From NCBI GenBank assembly GCA_024698505.1, contig JAILRE010000018.1, positions 1 through 64,000 on the forward strand: a stretch of DNA of 64,000 nt. Direction: 5' to 3'. The notes below the pieces were generated by a model. It had not been told where the DNA came from, made no database searches, and worked only from the letters and a program-made list of their open reading frames with translations. The translations under genes were made by a program, and so were the position numbers. Positions 58,543-64,000 of this stretch are shown here, piece by piece. The DNA is from Clostridiales bacterium (GTDB lineage Bacteria; Bacillota; Clostridia; Christensenellales; CAG-138). Position 1 is the first letter of the stretch. Each line of letters starts with the position of its first letter.

Positions 58543-60684
58543 TCAGTCGTAATAGACCGGTTCGTCCTCATAGCCTTGTAGTGAGGACAGCAAGGCGGCA
58601 ATCCTTGCAACGTCGGATTCGGAAAGGTCCAAGTTTACGGAAAGCCTCTCATAGCTGTAAACGCTTGTGGGGATCTCGAAGATCACGAGAACGCCCTTGC
58701 CGGGATCGTTGGTCGTCTCCGCCTTGGACAGGATCTTGAGTATCTCATAGATCTCGGGATCGGTATCCTTGAACTTCATAGAGCTTTCCTGCTTCATGTT
58801 TTCATACATCATATTACAATACTTGGAGCTTGAGAATGAAATCCAGCCGAATCGCTGAGAAAGCTCGCTCTTCCCGAAGTTGATATCGAAATCTATATGC
58901 TCTCCGCCGTTTTCGGCCCAATCGATTATCTTATCAAGGGCGTCCTTGACCTTTTTGCCGTTCTTCTCGTTGAGCAGCTCATACGCCTTGGCAAGAGCGC
59001 GCGGAGTGAGCCCGTTAAGTTTATAGATGTCGGAATAGTTCTTCGCGCCAAGGCATCCGTATACCGTAAGCGTGAACGCAGATTCCTCTCCCTCGAAGTA
59101 TATATCGTCGTAATCGCGGAACCATCCGCTGTTTGATTTGAGCGAAAGCTTCTGCTCGTTGGTGAGAGAATTGAATTCCTCCTCGAATACCCTGCCGACC
59201 TGCTTGGCTTCCGCGAGAGACAGATACGTAACGGAGTAGTACTTCATTCCCTCGGGGAAGGAATACGCTGCGTCGACATAGCGCTTATCGGCTTCGCGAA
59301 GCTCTTCGAGACGCGTCTGTTCGGCGTTCGTAAGGTTGATCGCTCTGATAATGTCGCGGCCCTTTCGGCAGATCTTAACGGTATAGTTCGGAACTGCTTT
59401 GCGTCCTTCGGCGTCGATACTGTCGATCGTGCGCTGATATGCTTTCGCTATTATCTCAAGGCTTTCCTTATCGTTGTACTTGATGCTCTCCGACTTGATT
59501 TCCGAATAACTCTTACGATTCATGTAGGAATCGAGCACCGTGTATTCGCTGTCATCTATCTCCTGATATGCGGTTATGTTCTTATCGGTGACTTTTACGT
59601 TATATTCAAGCCTGGTAATTCCGTAAGCAAGACCTACGTAAAGCGCGCATATCGCAATGCAGATCAGGAAGCCCGGCATGGCCTTCGCCATCTTTTTCGC
59701 GCTCTTTGTGGAGATGAGCTCGTAAAGCGAATACGCGATAAACGAGAGGAGCACCATGATCACGATGAAGGCCAAAGACCCGACGCCATCGGCCACCATG
59801 GAATAGGTCAGGACCAGAAGCAGAGGCAGACCGACGGCTATCCTGATGATGGACTGGTAGATCTTGCTCGTCGTGGGATTGCCCGCTGCTTCAGATCTGC
59901 GTTTGAGGAACGCTCTCCAGCCGAGCAGCACGAGTATCATGGAATACACGAAGCAGTAGATCATCGCGCCGACGTTCGCATAATCGATAGACACAAAGCT
60001 CAAGAGAGAATTGTACGGAGTCGCAATGATGTTATAAGTCGGGTTGAAGAAGACCGATATAGACCAAACAACAAGATGGCTCGAGGACAGATTCTGATCG
60101 ATGGAGTTTATGAAAACCGCAAGTATCGAAAAGAGGAAGCGCGGAACGAACAGTATTACCGCAGTCGCAAAGAGGTTGACGAACCTCGTGCCGGATATAG
60201 CGCATGCAAGCGACGCCGCGCCTACGACCTCCAGAGCGCCTATGAGCATGTTTGCATATACCCCAAGGAACAGGAGGTAATTGAACGGCACGCCAAGCAC
60301 AACGTAAATGAGAGCGTGTACGACGGCGTAAGCGGTAAGGCCTATGATCATCCACAGCATTATGACGATGACCGAGGTGAAATAGATCTGCGTCCTCTTG
60401 ATGGGAAGGCCGTGATAGAAATCGCTGAGGGAGCGTTTGTTCATCCAGCCGAATGCGCTGAAGGTGAGCAGTACGCCGACGACGTAGACGTAAGCCAGCA
60501 TTACGGGCGCAAGCGAGCCTCCCGTCGGGATGGAGTAATATTCCAGATTGAGGCCGACGGTCGATGCAACGTTAAGGAACGTGACAATATTGGAAGCCAT
60601 CAGAATGGCGGCGGAAACTATACCTGCAACCTTGAGCTGCCTGAACATTTCCTTGAAATAGCCCCTATGGATCAAGCTTTTCAT
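58543..60684 (-). CDS. Large ABC-2-type permease with extracytoplasmic C-terminal domain (DUF6449-like)
   Basis: 713 aa; 'LLTFSAFGWMNKRSLSDFYHGLPIKRTQIYFTSVI'; multiple TMs then soluble domain. Confidence 0.8.
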   Translation of the reverse strand: MKSLIHRGYFKEMFRQLKVAGIVSAAILMASNIVTFLNVASTVGLNLEYYSIPTGGSLAPVMLAYVYVVGVLLTFSAFGWMNKRSLSDFYHGLPIKRTQIYFTSVIVIMLWMIIGLTAYAVVHALIYVVLGVPFNYLLFLGVYANMLIGALEVVGAASLACAISGTRFVNLFATAVILFVPRFLFSILAVFINSIDQNLSSSHLVVWSISVFFNPTYNIIATPYNSLLSFVSIDYANVGAMIYCFVYSMILVLLGWRAFLKRRSEAAGNPTTSKIYQSIIRIAVGLPLLLVLTYSMVADGVGSLAFIVIMVLLSFIAYSLYELISTKSAKKMAKAMPGFLICIAICALYVGLAYGITRLEYNVKVTDKNITAYQEIDDSEYTVLDSYMNRKSYSEIKSESIKYNDKESLEIIAKAYQRTIDSIDAEGRKAVPNYTVKICRKGRDIIRAINLTNAEQTRLEELREADKRYVDAAYSFPEGMKYYSVTYLSLAEAKQVGRVFEEEFNSLTNEQKLSLKSNSGWFRDYDDIYFEGEESAFTLTVYGCLGAKNYSDIYKLNGLTPRALAKAYELLNEKNGKKVKDALDKIIDWAENGGEHIDFDINFGKSELSQRFGWISFSSSKYCNMMYENMKQESSMKFKDTDPEIYEILKILSKAETTNDPGKGVLVIFEIPTSVYSYERLSVNLDLSESDVARIAALLSSLQGYEDEPVYYD

Positions 60685-60685
60685 A

Positions 60686-61597
60686 TTATTCCACCTCCTG
60701 CTTCAGAACTTCGGAGAATTCATAGCCGAGAGCGTCCATCTCATATACGAATACCTCCTCCAGAGAGAGAGGCAGTATCTCGAACAGGATGGGATCCATG
60801 GCCTTGATCTTGGCCGCGGTCTCTTCCCTGTCGCCTCGTACGATCAGCGAGGATACGCTGCCGTGCTTGGTGAAGGAGAGCATATCGACGCCCTGGAATT
60901 TGGAACGGTCATACTCGCCGCTGAACGCGACCTGCACCTTAAAGAGAGAGGTCTTGAGGTTGCCAATATCGCTCTCGAATATGATGCCGCCTTTATGCAG
61001 CAGCGAGAGCTGATCGCAGGTATCCTCGAGCTCGCGGAGCGAGTGACTTGTTATGACGGCCGTTGCTTTGCGCTCCATTACATCGTCGTAAAGCAGGTTC
61101 TTGACGAGGTTCCTCATAACGGGATCAAGACCGTCGAATGTCTCGTCGAAGAGGATGAAATCCGCGTTGCAGGAAAGAGCGAGTATTGTCGCCGCCTGAC
61201 GCTTCATGCCCTTTGAGAAGGTGCCTATATTGGCCGTCGGGCTGAGCTTGAAAGTCCTTACGAGGTTCTTGAACTTGTCGTAGGAGAACCTTTCGTAGAC
61301 GGAGGCGTAGAGCCTTGCCATCCTGATAAGGTTTGCCCTGGGAAGGAAATAAAGCTCGTCGGGAACGAATACGAGGCGGTTCTTGACCTCGGGATCGTCA
61401 TAGACGTTCTTGCCATCTATCTCAACGGAGCCTCCGTCCGCCCTGTAAATGCCGCTTATAAGGCGAAGGAGCGTGGATTTGCCGGCGCCGTTTGAGCCTA
61501 CCATGCCGTATATGCAGCCTTCGGGTATGCTGCAGTTTAGAGAATTCAGCGCGGTGAAAGAATCGAATTTCTTAGTAAGATCCTTAGCTGTTATCAT
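60686..61597 (-). CDS. ABC transporter ATP-binding protein
   Basis: Walker A 'GSNGAGKSTL', 'TFSKGMKRQAATILALS', 'FILFDETFDGLDPVMR'. Confidence 0.92.
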   Translation of the reverse strand: MITAKDLTKKFDSFTALNSLNCSIPEGCIYGMVGSNGAGKSTLLRLISGIYRADGGSVEIDGKNVYDDPEVKNRLVFVPDELYFLPRANLIRMARLYASVYERFSYDKFKNLVRTFKLSPTANIGTFSKGMKRQAATILALSCNADFILFDETFDGLDPVMRNLVKNLLYDDVMERKATAVITSHSLRELEDTCDQLSLLHKGGIIFESDIGNLKTSLFKVQVAFSGEYDRSKFQGVDMLSFTKHGSVSSLIVRGDREETAAKIKAMDPILFEILPLSLEEVFVYEMDALGYEFSEVLKQEVE

Positions 61598-61992
61598 TCG
61601 GATTCAGCCTTCCTTTCTTCATAGTGATCGGTTACGTAAACATCATCAACTACGGACAGAACGGTATCAACGCTTACTCCCCTGCCCTTGAGCTTATCGA
61701 GAAGCTCGTGAAGCTCGGCGGTTTGAAGCATTGCCGCTTCTTTCAGTTTACTGAGGGCGTCCTTTGAAATGTAGCGCCCGCTTCCGGGAACAGTGTAACA
61801 AAGACCGCGGCGTTCGATCTCGGTATATGCGCGCTGAAGCGTATTGGGATTGATATTCAGGCTTTGCGACAGGTATCTCACCGAAGGAAGCTGACCGTCG
61901 CTGCCGATATCTCCGCTCAGTATGCGGCTTTCGAACTGATTGATAAGCTGCTCGTATATCGGGATCCTCGACATCTTGTCAATTGTAAACAT
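61594..61992 (-). CDS. GntR-family (YtrA-like) transcriptional regulator
   Basis: 'IPIYEQLINQFESRILSGDIGSDGQLPSVRYLSQSLNINPNTLQRAYTEIERRGLCYTVPGSGRYI'. Confidence 0.92.
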   Translation of the reverse strand: MFTIDKMSRIPIYEQLINQFESRILSGDIGSDGQLPSVRYLSQSLNINPNTLQRAYTEIERRGLCYTVPGSGRYISKDALSKLKEAAMLQTAELHELLDKLKGRGVSVDTVLSVVDDVYVTDHYEERKAESE

Positions 61993-62017
61993 CCGTATCC
62001 TCCTTTCCGTGTGTCTA

Positions 62018-62057
62018 CTGTGTTAATTATATTAATACAGATAAAACAGAATGTCAA
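62018..62057 (-). promoter_or_regulatory. Promoter with palindromic operator of the second GntR/ABC operon
   Basis: Minus strand TTGACA (62052-62057) - 17 nt - TAATAT (62029-62034); near-perfect palindrome CTGTGTTAAT-TAT-ATTAATACAG at 62018-62040. Confidence 0.75.
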
Positions 62058-62113
62058 TACCCTTTGCAAAAAAATATCCGCCGATCACTCGGCGGATATG
62101 GGATCCAAGGTCA

Positions 62114-63775
62114 TCAGCCCTGAGCAAAGGGCTTAATGATGTTGGGGTAGGTCTTGATCTTGGTGTTTTCCTTCCACTCGGCAAACTTGGCGTTGTAGAC
62201 ATCGGCCTGCATCGCGTTCAGCTTGGCCTCCTTGGCGGTCTCGAAGATCGACTTGGCGGTAACGGGCTCATCCTCTTCCTCCTCGGAGTCGCCGGTTTCG
62301 GGCGCCTCGGTAGCGTCGGGAGTTTCGGTATCGCCTTCCTCGCCGTCCTCGGCGGTCTTGTTGTCCTCGTCCTTAATCTCGATGGTCTTGGCGGCCTTGG
62401 CGAAGAGCTCGTTGAGAGCGGCGTACTCTTCCTGAGTCATGTGACCGTTGGCGGTAACGACGCCCTCGCCGTCGGTAATGACTTCGTCATTCTCGAAGAG
62501 GGGCATCTTGAAGTAACCGTCCTCATCGTACATGCCGTAGCAATCGTTGGGATTGAGGATGATGTAATGCGCGCCGGCGGTGGTGTAGACCTTAACGACC
62601 TTGGTGTTGTCGGCAAGGGTGAAGTAAGTGAGTTCATACTCCTTGGGCTCGGCGGGCTCGGCAGTGGTATCGGTGGAAGCGGGAGCTTCGGGTTTCCACT
62701 CGTCGCCGAACCTGAGCTTCATCGCGGCATAACCGAAGCCTTCGTAATAGGTATCGATCAGCGACTTCTGCATCATGTAGCCGAAATACTGATAGGAGGG
62801 CTGGAGCATGCCGGGATCGTCGCAGACTTCCTTATCGAAGCACTTCTCGAGGAACTGCTCCTTGGTGAGGGAAGAAAGGGAAGCTTCGAAATCGCTCATC
62901 TTGGAGGTGAATTCCTCATCCTCCGCAGCGTAAGCCGTAAGATCGGTAACGTCGGAACCGGGTTCCTTGGCGAACTTCATCAGAACGTGAAGCACGGAGA
63001 AGATGTTGCCGTAAGGATCGGCTTCCTTGCTCTCGTCGGTATCCTCGGTATCGGGATCGTCCTCAACGGGCTTCTCGGGCTGAGGCATACGGAAAGGCAG
63101 AGCGTCCGCTTCCTTGGTGATGAACTTTTCGAAGGTGCTCCTGAAATTGGTCACGGAGGTAGCGGTCTTGGCGTTCTCCTCGAAGTAAGCCTTTACGTCG
63201 TCAAGAGTGACCGAAACGTCGGCAACGGTGATATCGTGGAGCTTGTTGATGAGGGCCGTCTTGCGGAGGGCTTCCTCAAGGCTCTTGCGATATTTATCAT
63301 AGGAAGAACCGTTCTGCTTGAGAGCTTCCTTGAAAAGCCTGAGAGCTTCTTCGTACTTGGCGGCTTCGTCAATAAACTTGGAATCGACCTTGCTGAGGAA
63401 GTTATCAGTTACGTCCTGCTTGATGTTGTCGTCAACGTCCTGCTGGAGCTTGGCCTCTTCTTCGGAATCGAGGGTGATATTCTGTACCTCTACCTGATCG
63501 AGCTGTACGCCGTAATTGACGAGCTCGTCGAGCATGCGCTCGGCATACTTCTCACGGGTGAGAAGGCCGTACTGAAGGTAGAGATAATAGATGTTGGAAT
63601 TGGTATCGGTATTGTTGTAAAGAGAAAGATACTGATTGAGATCAAGTTTCTGCTTGCCGACCTTGGCAACTATGGGGTTGTTGTTGTAGGAACTCACACA
63701 GCCGAACAGACCGGCGGACATGGCCGCGATCAGAACGACGGCAAGAATTCGTACAAGGGTCTTGTTGAGTTTCAT
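62114..63775 (-). CDS. Lipoprotein with PrsA/SurA-like (foldase) organisation
   Basis: MKLNKTLVRILAVVLIAAMSAGLFGC lipobox; 'VAKVGKQKLDLNQY' SurA_N-like start; helical middle region; acidic low-complexity tail. Confidence 0.65.
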   Translation of the reverse strand: MKLNKTLVRILAVVLIAAMSAGLFGCVSSYNNNPIVAKVGKQKLDLNQYLSLYNNTDTNSNIYYLYLQYGLLTREKYAERMLDELVNYGVQLDQVEVQNITLDSEEEAKLQQDVDDNIKQDVTDNFLSKVDSKFIDEAAKYEEALRLFKEALKQNGSSYDKYRKSLEEALRKTALINKLHDITVADVSVTLDDVKAYFEENAKTATSVTNFRSTFEKFITKEADALPFRMPQPEKPVEDDPDTEDTDESKEADPYGNIFSVLHVLMKFAKEPGSDVTDLTAYAAEDEEFTSKMSDFEASLSSLTKEQFLEKCFDKEVCDDPGMLQPSYQYFGYMMQKSLIDTYYEGFGYAAMKLRFGDEWKPEAPASTDTTAEPAEPKEYELTYFTLADNTKVVKVYTTAGAHYIILNPNDCYGMYDEDGYFKMPLFENDEVITDGEGVVTANGHMTQEEYAALNELFAKAAKTIEIKDEDNKTAEDGEEGDTETPDATEAPETGDSEEEEDEPVTAKSIFETAKEAKLNAMQADVYNAKFAEWKENTKIKTYPNIIKPFAQG

Positions 63776-63875
63776 TGTTGTTCTCCTTCTTGTGGATATG
63801 CCTGCATATTTTATATAGCCGCGCATGATTTGTCAATAAGAAAATCATGCGCAGGCTGCAGAATGCTTCGGAAGA

Positions 63876-64000
63876 TCACTTCTTGAGGGATTCGAGGAAC
63901 ACCTTGGTCCTTCTGAGGGCCTCGCGGATATCCTCGATATCGGTGGCGTAGCAGCAGCGGACGTAGCCTTCGCCGCTGGGGCCGAACGCGGTGCCGGGGA
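63876..64000 (-). CDS. C-terminus of a class I/II aminotransferase (5' end outside window)
   Basis: Minus strand translation ...PGTAFGPSGEGYVRCCYATDIEDIREALRRTKVFLESLKK-stop. Confidence 0.85.
   Translation of the reverse strand, partial: PGTAFGPSGEGYVRCCYATDIEDIREALRRTKVFLESLKK

Noticed and set aside
62051-63886. 611-aa plus-strand ORF opposite the PrsA-like lipoprotein
   Set aside because: The minus strand has a signal peptide, lipobox and coherent protein; the plus product is a Gly/Leu/Val-rich shadow.

Overview
This 64 kb window looks like a Clostridia-type Firmicute chromosome: PolC-type replicase, SpoVT, a T-box leader on leuS, and SigA-like promoters. Most of it is conserved housekeeping DNA: a pyrH-frr-uppS-cdsA-dxr-rseP-ispG-polC block, leuS, uvrB-uvrA, an EF-G paralogue, and one tRNA-Asn. 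The accessory content is: the end of a large repetitive acidic surface protein with a Thr-Pro linker; an IS200-like single-ORF transposon; two GntR/ABC modules with palindromic operators on consensus promoters; a tyrosine recombinase with a 16-6-16 bp palindrome in its promoter; a secreted zinc metalloprotease with a dockerin-like C-terminus; and a complete oxidative ornithine degradation cluster (ord-ortA-ortB-oraS-oraE-glmL-like-orr) followed by an alanine racemase. The observations I consider most worth checking are: (1) PolC keeps its PHP, zinc-finger and polymerase motifs, but its inserted proofreading exonuclease domain has lost the recognisable DEDDh catalytic motifs; (2) the alanine racemase at the end of the ornithine cluster fits the D-alanine that OrtAB releases; (3) the palindrome upstream of the tyrosine recombinase could be a recombinase core site or an autoregulatory operator; (4) the surface protein has three internal repeats and no in-frame stop before mscS, which suggests a frameshift. 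I saw no CRISPR array, prophage or obvious defence island. All family assignments come from reading the sequence, with no database search.
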